Assembly (NCBI RefSeq): GCF_030129945.1 | Contig: NZ_JARRAF010000006.1 | Span: forward strand, 164,515 to 228,514 | Direction of reading: 5' to 3' | Source: Parachitinimonas caeni | GTDB lineage: Bacteria > Pseudomonadota > Gammaproteobacteria > Burkholderiales > Chitinimonadaceae | DNA: 64,000 nt | Shown: positions 34,501 through 42,509 of the stretch, piece after piece | Position numbering within the stretch: position 1 is the stretch's first letter | Layout: each line of letters starts with the position of its first letter | Program-made: the position numbers and the translations under genes | Notes under the pieces: model-generated | Database searches by the model: none | What the model was told of the DNA's origin: nothing | The model's input: the letters and a program-made list of their open reading frames with translations, nothing else

Positions 34501-35422
34501 AGCAGCTGCGGCTGTCGTAGCACACGGCAATCAACGGCTGTTTGGGCAGGGCAGCCAGTGCATTGGCCAGCTCGCGGCTGGGCTGTTCACGCACGGGCAG
34601 GTTGATGGCGCCGGCGAGGTGGAACCGGGCAAATTCGGCGGGTGCGCGGACGTCGAGTAGCAGTGCCTCCTGCTGCTGTACCATGGCTTCGACCTCTGGA
34701 GTATCAAGCAGCTGATTATCACCTTGATAGCGAGGCAAACCGAGGCGGGGAGCGGCGCCTCTGGCGCCCCCTTGCATCGGCCGGCTTTCCGCCAACCATC
34801 GCCCATAACCGCCCTGCACATAGCGACACGGTAGGCCCCGCGCCGCCAGTTCGGTGCAGATTTCGCCGCTACGTAACCCGGAGTCGCAGATCAGGATGTT
34901 CGGCATGTCTTTGCGTAACCAGCTGCGATGACTGCCAAACAGATCGGCATAGCGACTGTGCCGGCTACCTGCCAGCCGGCCCAATTCGACCTCTTCGGTT
35001 TCGCGGACGTCAATCAGATTGAGCGGTTTGCCCTGTTGTTGCCAGGCATGCAGTTCGGAAGGGGTAAGCGCCAGTCGCTTCTGAATAGGGTGGTTGCCAT
35101 TGGCGGGTGGGCGCAGCAGATTGGTTTGCAGTCGCCGCGCCTGCGCATCGGCGTGTTGCCAATATTGATAGAGGTTGGCGCCGAGCGATGACAGTAGCAG
35201 AGTCAGCAAGATCGCCATCATCAGCTGCCAGCGGCTGCTGTGCGCCACGCTGGGTTTACGCCAGCCCCACCAGGCGGCACCCAGGCTGGCTGTGAGCATG
35301 CCCACCAGCTGCGCGACACTGCCAAACAGGTTGATGACCAGATCTGGCGTCGGAAAAGCATGCGCAGCCGGACTGACCAAGGCGGTCAGCATGATCAGGA
35401 AAAGGGCGGGGATGGGGCGCAT
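31505..35422 (-). CDS. Rhodanese-rhodanese-YidC-like-PEP synthase-like fusion protein
   Basis: A 1305-residue multidomain protein with no break seen. Order: signal peptide or first helix (1-22); transmembrane helices to about 90; rhodanese 1 (about 118-212, NLIDVRETEEV, loop CDSGLRSG with Cys179); rhodanese 2 (about 233-335, LLLDVRAPAEF, loop CYDSRSC with Cys301); a YidC/Oxa1-like membrane region (about 355-555, IWDQTISILGTPAHGFLQGI); a pyruvate,phosphate-dikinase/PEP-synthase ATP-grasp domain (about 575-840, LAVRSAAGSED and GPQDIEWAYRAGQFYLLQAR); a central helical part; and a C-terminal swivelling phosphohistidine domain with GGRLCHAAIMAREFGLPAIF (His1251). The last parts resemble PEP synthase or rifampin phosphotransferase. 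It converges on the peptide cluster. Substrate and role are unknown. Confidence 0.88.
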   Translation of the reverse strand: MRPIPALFLIMLTALVSPAAHAFPTPDLVINLFGSVAQLVGMLTASLGAAWWGWRKPSVAHSSRWQLMMAILLTLLLSSLGANLYQYWQHADAQARRLQTNLLRPPANGNHPIQKRLALTPSELHAWQQQGKPLNLIDVRETEEVELGRLAGSRHSRYADLFGSHRSWLRKDMPNILICDSGLRSGEICTELAARGLPCRYVQGGYGRWLAESRPMQGGARGAAPRLGLPRYQGDNQLLDTPEVEAMVQQQEALLLDVRAPAEFARFHLAGAINLPVREQPSRELANALAALPKQPLIAVCYDSRSCFYSKLIGLKLRRAGADFRGRYTVPQEYPTPSRLRGSLVYAHFDRIWDQTISILGTPAHGFLQGISQRSGSLAFAVILLAVLLRLLLIPASLIAERDRWRSRALAARLEHWRAQGCSPEQHARLRKRLLQRSQIKPWRNLLLGLMQLLLLASCLAAVTDLAEEWGSAAGWLTAWNAPDPYHLLPLALTLALLAYLPEFITFPGRWRWPVLVGLAALLGWSSRSLSAAIHLYLLASILFMIIQQHLAHWRWGPAHWPSLLRQRRPEGSSGLTRLREAGQLADISPKAAQLSRLMQAGLPVPKGWVIACQDWRQPARQSHLLDALQTTCRRQHLQSLAVRSAAGSEDQQSSAQAGRFLSRLHVAPAALHEALEAVCAAQYREDEPSYILVQAMIDAEWAGVLFSEHPDHSGSLLIEMAPGAGSVVSGAERPLAFQFGRNSLQPQHTQTPPIPLRPLLQLARQVEQILGGPQDIEWAYRAGQFYLLQARPISRRVADGGSPVNLREAERSRLLQIGADASVDQPWLKLDDLAAELPQASPCSLSLLQRLRAANGATDRAWSRLGFDYPALPDDPPAWLTAFGQTRQNRPVAEALSLRASWLAQLNFAFKAERLAQRFEQDFLPAFRDNQQLYAILDLQRLDHAQLLQCLERWCREFVEVIYVEAEVINLAAGLSSQTASLLLEKAGLDPSNWLRSACPTPDVRAADLLRAVGRGEATLEEYLTEFGHRAGHDFELAEPRYQEQATRWAEYAGQLAQTPQRPASPLPPLPPGRLLAAATARAQRFLALKEEAKHETCRALANLRRLLLTIDNRSQLGGNLFLLPLEEIIALPAQIDPPVKTLLARRQAERAAYATVHLPASLSIAALETLDLDARPSTTPDKARSTLVGIRVAGKGAACGQVRQLDDPLAVPPLQASDILVLASADPAWIPLFPQVAGVICETGGRLCHAAIMAREFGLPAIFSAHGARQQLRTGQTVVLHEDGRIETLADAHPDQAGSSKPS

Positions 35423-35683
35423 TGGCTCGGTGGCTGGGTAGAAAGGGCTGCCAGTATGCCGTAGGAATACCTCTTGGCGCAGGCATAGCTTGATTGTAGA
35501 TGCCCGCGTGGTGATCAGCTTTGCCCAGCCGAACAGGACTGGATTGGCGGCGAGGAAGGACGATGTGTACCGCCAGGCACCGCATTCACGGGCCTGCGTA
35601 GGTGTATATCAGATAGGTATATATAGATTAGTGGCGGAGAAAAGTCGGCGCTCTGGCCATTGGTGAGTAGAGGCGTTGCGACG

Positions 35684-35713
35684 AAAAAAGGCCGTGCAGA
35701 AGCACGGCCTTTT
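35684..35713 (-). terminator. Bidirectional-looking terminator after the transglutaminase-like gene
   Basis: GGCCGTGC at 35690-35697 pairs with GCACGGCC at 35702-35709, with A6 before (35684-35689) and TTTTCTTT after, so a U tract exists on either strand. It lies about 85 bases past the stop of the leftward gene at 35796. Confidence 0.88.
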
Positions 35714-35795
35714 CTTTACTACGACTAACCCTGTTTGAACTGCCCGGTTGGGGCGGGCAGTGGGTGGGTGTCTGAATCGTCAGGGATATTGACGA

Positions 35796-37469
35796 TTACA
35801 GTGCACGCCATGCGCCACCGGCGCTAGGTGTCTCACCCTTGGTGCCACGGGTTGCAGCGTACAGGGCGCCGTTGAACTTCACGCGGGCACCAGTCTTGTA
35901 AGTGGTGGCGGTGTTCCAGTCGTCAGCAGCGGACAGATTGAACAGGCGCTCAACCACAGCAGACATTGGCTGGTTGTAACGTGAAGAGTAAGCGGCGTAG
36001 TTGGTCCAGTCAGCAGGCATCGGGCTGGTCAGCACATTCCAAGGTGTACCTGGGTTGTAGTACGACTGAGCACGTGTCGTCGGTGCAGGTGTCCACAGGA
36101 AGTCAGGGTGACGGTTGGTGTACCACTCGCCGCCGATGATGTTGCCGTTGGCGTCCAGTTCCAGATCGTACATGTACGAAACGTTGGTGATGGCGTCGCG
36201 TGACGGGCTGTCAACAGAAGCCTGGCTTGGCTCGGTTTCTACGATGTAGCTCAGGGTCATGCGTACACCGACCACGTTCACGCCATTGGCGCTGCGATAC
36301 TTGGCGAACTTGTCGTTGGTGTAGTTGGCACGAGCAATCATCGCTTCTTTGGCGGTGGTGAATGCCTTGCCAGTCTGCGGGTTGAAGTAGGTGTAGCTGT
36401 AACCCAATACTGGCTGGTTCCATACTTCGTAGTCGTAAGTGGCATCCAGAACGAAGCTGCGCTTGGAAACACCGATCTGGTTGACAACAGCCTGGTGCCA
36501 GGTGCCTGGGTTGTTATCAAAGCAGTTCTGATCCTGAATGCGGCCGTTGGTGTCCTTGGCAGGATCCTTGGCGTTACAGCGACCACCGATGAAACGGCTG
36601 GAAGGCGAAGAGTTGGCCCACAGCATGGTGCCCATTGCCTTGATGTCGGACGGGAACAGCTTGACCTTGGTGCCGTTGGCGCTGGTTACCGTGATGGTGT
36701 TCTTGGGGCGTGGCAGCATGTAAGCGGCAGGGGCCCAGCCATGGCACAGACCCATCCAGCCTTCTACCTTGCCGTTACGGTCGTAGTAACCCTTACCGGA
36801 GTTCCAGCCTGCTGCGGTCAGACCAAAGCTGGTGTCGCCTACCAGCAAGTCATACTTTTCTGCCGGGGACAGGAAGTCGGTCTTGCCGCCGCTGATGTAG
36901 CCAGCAACAGGCGATGTCTGGTTGTGGGCAGTCCACAGGGCTTTCCAGTCGCTGCTGTTGTTGACGCTGGAATCAGCGTAACGGTTGGAAACCGAACCGT
37001 TGTACAGCGGCCAGTAGGTGTCGGACCAAGGCTGCTCTTCCAGGCGTGCGCTCTTCAGGTTCTGGGTGTCCATGTCGAACACGTTGCGAACCATTGCAGA
37101 ACCGTTGTCTACCAGGCGGGCGGCATCGTCGTTACCGGCGATGGCTGCGGATGCGGCGAACACTTCCACACCACCGGCCATGCGGCGCTTGCCGTTGATC
37201 AGCTGGTTACGTACTTCGTCCTTGGTGGCGATGTAGGCGCCAGACTGGATGGCTTGTGGCGAGAACTTGTTGGCAGTCTTGGCGGCGAAGGGTGCAGCTG
37301 CCTTCTTCTGTGGCAGCTCGTCCATGGTGCGCTTGGTGTCAGCGTTCAGGCGCTGCAGGTATTCGCTGATGGCTTGCTGGTCGGCAGTCGAAGCGACTCC
37401 GGCGAAAGCAGGCATTGCAAAAGAAACGGAAAGGGCCAAAAGGCTAAGTCTGAGTTTATTGCCGGTCAT
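35796..37469 (-). CDS. Secreted transglutaminase-elicitor-like protein with C-terminal chitin-binding-like module
   Basis: A 557-residue exported protein. Signal peptide MTGNKLRLSLLALSVSFAMP ending AFA. The central domain matches the transglutaminase elicitor family (PF16683, first known from Phytophthora GP42 and also found in some bacteria): GWMGLCHGWAPAAYMLPRP with the nucleophile C242, plus H325 (GTWHQAVVNQ) and D342 (FVLDATYDYEVW) as triad candidates. The last 45 residues (DDWNTATTYKTGARVKFNGA, LYAATRGTKGETPS, GGAWRAL) look like a CBM5/12 carbohydrate-binding module, as in bacterial chitinases. It may cross-link or modify proteins on chitinous or other eukaryotic surfaces (inferred). Codon use is uniform and strongly biased, which suggests high expression. 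A terminator follows. Confidence 0.82.
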   Translation of the reverse strand: MTGNKLRLSLLALSVSFAMPAFAGVASTADQQAISEYLQRLNADTKRTMDELPQKKAAAPFAAKTANKFSPQAIQSGAYIATKDEVRNQLINGKRRMAGGVEVFAASAAIAGNDDAARLVDNGSAMVRNVFDMDTQNLKSARLEEQPWSDTYWPLYNGSVSNRYADSSVNNSSDWKALWTAHNQTSPVAGYISGGKTDFLSPAEKYDLLVGDTSFGLTAAGWNSGKGYYDRNGKVEGWMGLCHGWAPAAYMLPRPKNTITVTSANGTKVKLFPSDIKAMGTMLWANSSPSSRFIGGRCNAKDPAKDTNGRIQDQNCFDNNPGTWHQAVVNQIGVSKRSFVLDATYDYEVWNQPVLGYSYTYFNPQTGKAFTTAKEAMIARANYTNDKFAKYRSANGVNVVGVRMTLSYIVETEPSQASVDSPSRDAITNVSYMYDLELDANGNIIGGEWYTNRHPDFLWTPAPTTRAQSYYNPGTPWNVLTSPMPADWTNYAAYSSRYNQPMSAVVERLFNLSAADDWNTATTYKTGARVKFNGALYAATRGTKGETPSAGGAWRAL

Positions 37470-38127
37470 GACGTCTATTTTTCTGAACTAAGTTAGTTGG
37501 GTATGGGTTCATTCACATTCGTTCAATGACGATGTGTTTTCACTGCATGCAGGCTGGAAGGCTGGACAGACACTCTTTGCTTAAGGTCATCCTAAAAACC
37601 CTCCTGTTTTTTAAGATGATTATTGTCAGACAAGCCAGCAAGCAGGTTGTCGCGGAACTATTCGTTCGGAGAAGAGTCGTCCGCCGACAACGCTGCGCAT
37701 TGTATCAGCGGCTCTGAAACATTTAAAAAAACTGTTCGACTGTATATGCAGAATTGTTGCGTCATCTGACCGAAAAAGATCTAACGTCTGGCACTTTTCA
37801 CACTCTGCAGAGCCTTGTACTGCAAGGTTTTGTAACACTTGTTAACAAATATTTAATTGTGCCTACAAGGTTGTAAAAAATTGTTGCGAAAACACCAAAA
37901 CACTACTGGCTGAATGGTCTAATCTCTTCGGGGTTATGGCTTGTGTGAGCACCTTGGGCAAAACCTCTTGGCGGCAAGAAGGCGCGTTGCCACCCGCTTG
38001 GTCGGAGAGGGGGGCCGGCGAGCGGTGGGCTATGGTGTAAATGGAAAGCGTGCCCGGTTTGTTCTGGCGCAAGGTGCTGCATAGTGGATTGGGAGATCTT
38101 TGATCAGTGAAATCAATTAGGTGCGCA
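37470..38127. other. Divergent intergenic region
   Basis: About 660 bases without a supported gene between the leftward transglutaminase-like gene and a rightward efflux operon. 37720-37920 is AT-rich and likely holds promoters for one or both sides. No RNA gene, repeat or convincing small frame was seen. Confidence 0.5.
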
Positions 38128-39093
38128 ATGAGATACGCGGGCTTTGGAGGGGTGTGGGGACTTATGCTGGGACTGGCAGGCTGCAACGATTCGCCGCCCG
38201 CAGCATGGTCTGGTTATGTCGAGATCGACCCGGTTCGGGTGGCGGCGCCGGCTGCCGGGCGGCTGATGCAGCTATCGGTGGAGAAGGGGGCTGAAGTCAA
38301 GCTAGGGCAATTACTATTTGTACTGGATCGTGAAGCAGAGCAGGCCGTGCTTGACGAGGCAGGGGCCCGCTTGCGTCGGGGCGAGGCTCAGGCGGCCAAT
38401 CTGGAGAGCGGTCGGCGCTCGGAAGAACTGGCGGTGATCACCGCCCAGCAAAAGCAGGCGGAGGCGGCATTGCTGGCTTCCGAGTCTGCTCTGCGCCGTC
38501 AGCGTAAGCTGGCCGAACAAGGCTTTGTGAGTGCAGGAACGCTTGAGGGCCTGCTGGCGCAACGTGATCGTGATGCAGCGAAAGTCAACGAGCTTGCGCA
38601 GCAGCTGAAGGTGGCGCAGCTCGCCGCGCGCGAGGCAGAGCGGCAGGCGGCTCGTGCCGATACCGATGCCGGGCGGGCGGCGCTTGCACAGGCTAAATGG
38701 CGACTGGATCAGCGCTCGGTGTTGGCACCGCTGGCGGCCAGAGTCGAGCAGAGTTACTTCAAGCCAGGCGAGTGGGTGCCAGCCGGCGTGCCCGTTTTGT
38801 CTTTGCAGGCTCCCGCAGCAATCAAGGCCCGGTTTTATCTGCCCGAGGCTGAACGGCCAACGCTCAAACTGGGCGACAAGGTACAGCTGGGCTGCGATAG
38901 CTGCGGGGCCCCCATTACCGCGACCGTCAGCTATCTGGCCAATCAGGCCGAGTTCACGCCACCAGTCATCTACAACAAGGACAACCGGACGCGGCTGGTG
39001 TATCTGGTCGAAGCACAGCCGGCGCCTGCTGATGCGGCGCGGTTGCGTCCCGGTCTGCCGCTGGATGTACGTCGCGCCGGGGCGATGCCATGA
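38128..39093 (+). CDS. HlyD/YbhG-like efflux adaptor lipoprotein
   Basis: A 321-residue periplasmic membrane-fusion protein. MRYAGFGGVWGLMLGLAGC ends in a lipobox (LAGC), so it is probably lipid-anchored. Lipoyl halves (VRVAAPAAGRLMQLSVEKGA and SVLAPLAARVEQSYFKPGEW) flank an Ala/Glu/Gln-rich coiled coil, and a beta-barrel follows, as in YbhG. ATG at 38128 was chosen over a GTG at 38107. Its stop overlaps the ABC ATPase start, defining an efflux operon with the next two genes. Confidence 0.87.
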   Translation: MRYAGFGGVWGLMLGLAGCNDSPPAAWSGYVEIDPVRVAAPAAGRLMQLSVEKGAEVKLGQLLFVLDREAEQAVLDEAGARLRRGEAQAANLESGRRSEELAVITAQQKQAEAALLASESALRRQRKLAEQGFVSAGTLEGLLAQRDRDAAKVNELAQQLKVAQLAAREAERQAARADTDAGRAALAQAKWRLDQRSVLAPLAARVEQSYFKPGEWVPAGVPVLSLQAPAAIKARFYLPEAERPTLKLGDKVQLGCDSCGAPITATVSYLANQAEFTPPVIYNKDNRTRLVYLVEAQPAPADAARLRPGLPLDVRRAGAMP

Positions 39094-40016
39094 CTGCGGC
39101 GCCGGTGATCGACGTGGAAGCGCTGACCAAGCGCTTTGGTAGCAAGGTGGTTGTTGATCAGCTGTCGATCAAGGTGGCAAAAGGTGAGATCTACGGCTTT
39201 CTTGGCCCGAACGGCAGCGGCAAGACCACGTCGATCCGCATGATGTGCGGCTTGCTGACGCCGGATGGTGGGCGAGGGCACACGCTAGGGCTGGATATTG
39301 TCAAGCAGGCGGCTGCCATCAAGCGCGAAGTCGGCTATATGACGCAGCGCTTCGGCTTGTATGAGGATCTGAGTATCCGCGAAAACCTGGATTTTGTCGC
39401 CCGCATCTATGGGATGGATCGACGTACGCAACGGGTTGATGCGGCGTTGGAACGACTGGGCCTGGTAGAGCGGCAGAAGCAGTTGGCGGGCAGTTTGTCT
39501 GGCGGCTGGAAGCAAAGGCTGGCGTTGGCTGCCTGCATGCTGCACGAGCCGCGACTGCTGTTGCTCGACGAACCGACTGCCGGAGTGGACCCGAAAGCGC
39601 GACGGGATTTCTGGGATGAGATACACAAGCTGGCGGCAGAAGGGATCACGGTATTGGTATCTACCCACTACATGGACGAGGCCGAGCGCTGCCATCGGCT
39701 GGGCTATATTGCCTATGGCCGATTATTGGCGAACGGGACACCGGCTGAACTGGTTGCCCGTTCGGGCTTGCACACCTGGACGATAGAGGGCGCGAAGGCT
39801 GGCGAGCTGGCTGCCGAGCTGGAGCAGCACCCGGCCGTTGAGCTGGTGACGCGTTTTGGAAATTCGCTGCATGTCAGCGGTCGCGATGCCCCGGCGCTGC
39901 AGGGAGCGCTGGCGCCACATCAACAATGCCCCGACCTTCGCTTCAGTAACGGTTTGCCGGCGCTGGAAGATGTCTTCATCCACCTGATGCGCCAGAGCGC
40001 CGACAATTTTCGTTAG
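39090..40016 (+). CDS. ABC-2 type efflux ATP-binding protein (YbhF-like)
   Basis: A 308-residue ATPase with one nucleotide-binding domain: Walker A LGPNGSGKTTSIRMMCGL, Q-loop YMTQRFGLYEDLSIRENLDF, signature SLSGGWKQRLALAACML, Walker B LLLLDEPTAGVDPKAR and H-loop VSTHYMDEAERC. The C-terminal domain of about 80 residues is typical of DrrA/CcmA-like drug-export ATPases. E. coli YbhF carries two such domains; this protein has one. It acts with the adaptor before it and the permease after it. Confidence 0.93.
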   Translation: MTAAPVIDVEALTKRFGSKVVVDQLSIKVAKGEIYGFLGPNGSGKTTSIRMMCGLLTPDGGRGHTLGLDIVKQAAAIKREVGYMTQRFGLYEDLSIRENLDFVARIYGMDRRTQRVDAALERLGLVERQKQLAGSLSGGWKQRLALAACMLHEPRLLLLDEPTAGVDPKARRDFWDEIHKLAAEGITVLVSTHYMDEAERCHRLGYIAYGRLLANGTPAELVARSGLHTWTIEGAKAGELAAELEQHPAVELVTRFGNSLHVSGRDAPALQGALAPHQQCPDLRFSNGLPALEDVFIHLMRQSADNFR

Positions 40017-40072
40017 AGCCTCGTTGGACTCCGCGTCAACCCATTCTTTTCTGGATCAGGTCAGATTTGCCC

Positions 40073-41215
40073 ATGTTCAACGCCCTATTCGATGTACGCC
40101 GCCTCTGGGCAGTGATGTTGAAAGAGTTCATCCAGCTGCGCCGCGATCGACTGACCTTCGCCATGATGATCGGTCTGCCGGTGATCCAGCTCACCTTGTT
40201 CGGCTTCGCCATCAATGGTGATCCCAAGCACCTGCCAACCGTGGTGGTGGCGCATGACGCCGGTACGTTCAGCCGCAGTCTGGTCCGTGCGATGGAGAAT
40301 TCCGGCTACTTTCACATTCTGCGTAGCGATGCCTCCGATCGAGAGGCTAACCGGATGCTGGAGCGTGGCGAGGCCCAGTTTGCGCTGACGATTCCTCCAG
40401 ATTTCTCAAGAGCCCTGATTCGCGGCGATCGGCCGGTTTTGTTGCTGGAGGCCGACGCGACCGACCCGTCGGCCACCGGCAATGCCTTGGGGGCGTTGGC
40501 CGAGCTGGGCAATACAGCCTTGCGGCACGATCTGGTCGGCCCGCTGGCCTATCTGGCCCCTGGCAGCGGCCCACCGTTCGAGCTGCGTACCCATCGCCGC
40601 TACAACCCGGATGGCCTGACCCAATACAACATCGTGCCCGGACTGCTTGGGGTGATTCTGACCATGACCATGATCATGATGACGGCACTGGGTATTACCC
40701 GCGAAGTCGAGCGCGGGACGATGGAGAACCTGCTGGCAACGCCAATCCGGCCGCTGGAAGTGATGATTGGCAAGATATCGCCGTACGTCATCATCGGTTA
40801 TGTGCAGGTAGCGGTGGTGCTGGTGCTGGCGCGCTTTATCTTCGGAGTGCCCTTCATTGGCAGCATGGCGCTGCTGATGCTGTGCATTTTGGCGTTCATT
40901 GCCGCCAATCTGACTGTTGGCATCACCATTTCGAGCGTGGCCCGCAACCAGACCCAGGCCATGCAGATGACCTTTTTCTTCTTTCTGCCATCAATGCTGC
41001 TGTCGGGATTCATGTTCCCGTTTCGGGGGATGCCGGGCTGGGCTCAGACGATTGGGGAGGTGCTGCCGCTAACGCACTTCCTGCGGCTGATACGCGGCAT
41101 CATGCTCAAAGGCAATGGCCTGACTGAAGCGTGGTCCAATCTGTGGCCTTTGCTGCTGTTTTGCACCATCGTCATGGTGATTGGGGTGTCGCGTTACCGT
41201 AAAACCCTCGACTAG
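40073..41215 (+). CDS. ABC-2 type efflux permease (YbhS/YbhR-like)
   Basis: A 380-residue inner-membrane permease. It has one N-terminal helix (LTFAMMIGLPVIQLTLFGFA), a large periplasmic domain (about 45-175), then five helices, with the ABC-2 signature EVERGTMENLLATPIRPLEV on the loop that meets the ATPase and a C-terminal LPLTHFLRLIRGIMLKG. E. coli has two permeases (YbhS, YbhR) in the like operon; only one is seen here, so it should act as a homodimer or with a distant partner. ATG at 40073 is preferred to a TTG two codons earlier. Confidence 0.92.
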   Translation: MFNALFDVRRLWAVMLKEFIQLRRDRLTFAMMIGLPVIQLTLFGFAINGDPKHLPTVVVAHDAGTFSRSLVRAMENSGYFHILRSDASDREANRMLERGEAQFALTIPPDFSRALIRGDRPVLLLEADATDPSATGNALGALAELGNTALRHDLVGPLAYLAPGSGPPFELRTHRRYNPDGLTQYNIVPGLLGVILTMTMIMMTALGITREVERGTMENLLATPIRPLEVMIGKISPYVIIGYVQVAVVLVLARFIFGVPFIGSMALLMLCILAFIAANLTVGITISSVARNQTQAMQMTFFFFLPSMLLSGFMFPFRGMPGWAQTIGEVLPLTHFLRLIRGIMLKGNGLTEAWSNLWPLLLFCTIVMVIGVSRYRKTLD

Positions 41216-41231
41216 CGAATCGGGATGCTGC

Positions 41232-41245
41232 TAGGCTCTGTTGAC
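41232..41245. repeat. Solo end of dispersed repeat family 1
   Basis: TAGGCTCTGTTGAC, the outer end of the family 1 element (compare TAGGTTCTGTTGAC at 18093-18106), 17 bases after the permease stop. Confidence 0.65.
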
Positions 41246-41406
41246 CTGTGCAACGCTCAGGTACTGCTTTATTCCCCTTGATTGGAGTGTTTCCGGTGTA
41301 ACCCCTTGTTTTAGCTGCTTTGAATGCTTCATTGATTGCGAACGGCCTGCTACAGGCGACGTTCGGCAATTGCGTATTGCTGCGCTTTACCAAGGAAACA
41401 CCTGAC

Positions 41407-42345
41407 ATGACGACTTCTACTTTGCCTCAAGGCGAGCTGCCTGCTCGCGCCCACTCTGAACAATATTTCGGCGACTACCGCGACTACTGGTGGAATGCCG
41501 ACTTTCTCGAACTCATGGCTCGCCGTTGGGGATTGAGCCGGTATCGCACCCTGCTGGATGTCGGGTGTGGGCGCTGCCACTGGAGCCTTCTGCTGACACC
41601 ATTTCTGGCCCCTCATGCCGAGGTGACCGCGCTGGATCGCGATCCGAAATGGGCGATGGGTGACGCAGCCATCCATCAGCGCTTCGAGGCGCTTGGCGCC
41701 AGCGTCCGGTTCGAAGCGGGAGATGCCGCCCATTTACCTTATCCCGATGCCAGCTTTGAGGTCGTGACCTGCCAGACGGTGCTGATCCATGTGGCAGACC
41801 CGTAGGCGGTCCTGCAGGAAATGCGCAGGGTGCTCAAGCCGGGTGGCATGCTGATCTGTGCGGAACCCAATAACCTGGCGGGCACCTTGGTGCAAAGCTC
41901 GCTAACCGACACCCAGTCACTAGCACAGCGCGTCGATGACTTTCGCTGGGAGCTGGGTTTTCAGCTTGGCAAGATTGCTGCGGGTCGCGGAGATATATCG
42001 CTTGGCGATAAGTTGGCCTGGCTATTTCAGCAGGTGGGCTTTGTGGAGGTGCGTTGCTATCTATCCGACAAGGCCAGTCCGCTAATTCCACCCTACGCTG
42101 GCGCAGAGCAAACGGCCAATCTGGCGCTGTTGCAACAAATGTTGAGCGATGCCGAGCAACCTTATATCGAACAGGAAGCCGAAGAATATCTGCACGCGCT
42201 AGCTTGCCCGGAACAGGCACGATTTACCGCTGAATACCTGGCACAACGTGAGGCGCAACGTCAGATGATTTTGCAGCAGCTGGCTGAAAAGCGCTTCTGG
42301 ACGGGCGGCGCTAGCGTCACCTATCTGGTTTCAGCGCAACGCTAA
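41407..42345 (+). pseudogene. Class I SAM-dependent methyltransferase with in-frame TAG
   Basis: A reading frame of 313 codons interrupted by a single TAG at 41803-41805. Before it are motif I LLDVGCGRCHWS, TALDRDPKW and AGDAAHLPYPDASFEVVTCQ; after it the same frame continues without loss as AVLQEMRRVLKPGGMLICAE, the family's next conserved block (RVLKPGG). The stop thus falls in the middle of a normally continuous domain (HVADP-stop-AVLQEM). One base change from a sense codon such as GAG, AAG or CAG explains it; readthrough or a sequencing error are alternatives. The start ATG has AAGGA upstream. It stands between two unrelated genes. Confidence 0.85.
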
Positions 42346-42509
42346 GAGGCAGGAAGCGCAAGCTGGCAATAATTACGCGGCGAGTCCAAGCCAGGAACTC
42401 GGCACGGGTGGGTCGGTCGCATCCTTTTCTTCACTGATCAGTTGGCTTGTTATGGCAGATGTGCTTTACGCGCACCTTCCCGGCCATCTACCCCAAGGAT
42501 GCTATCCCT

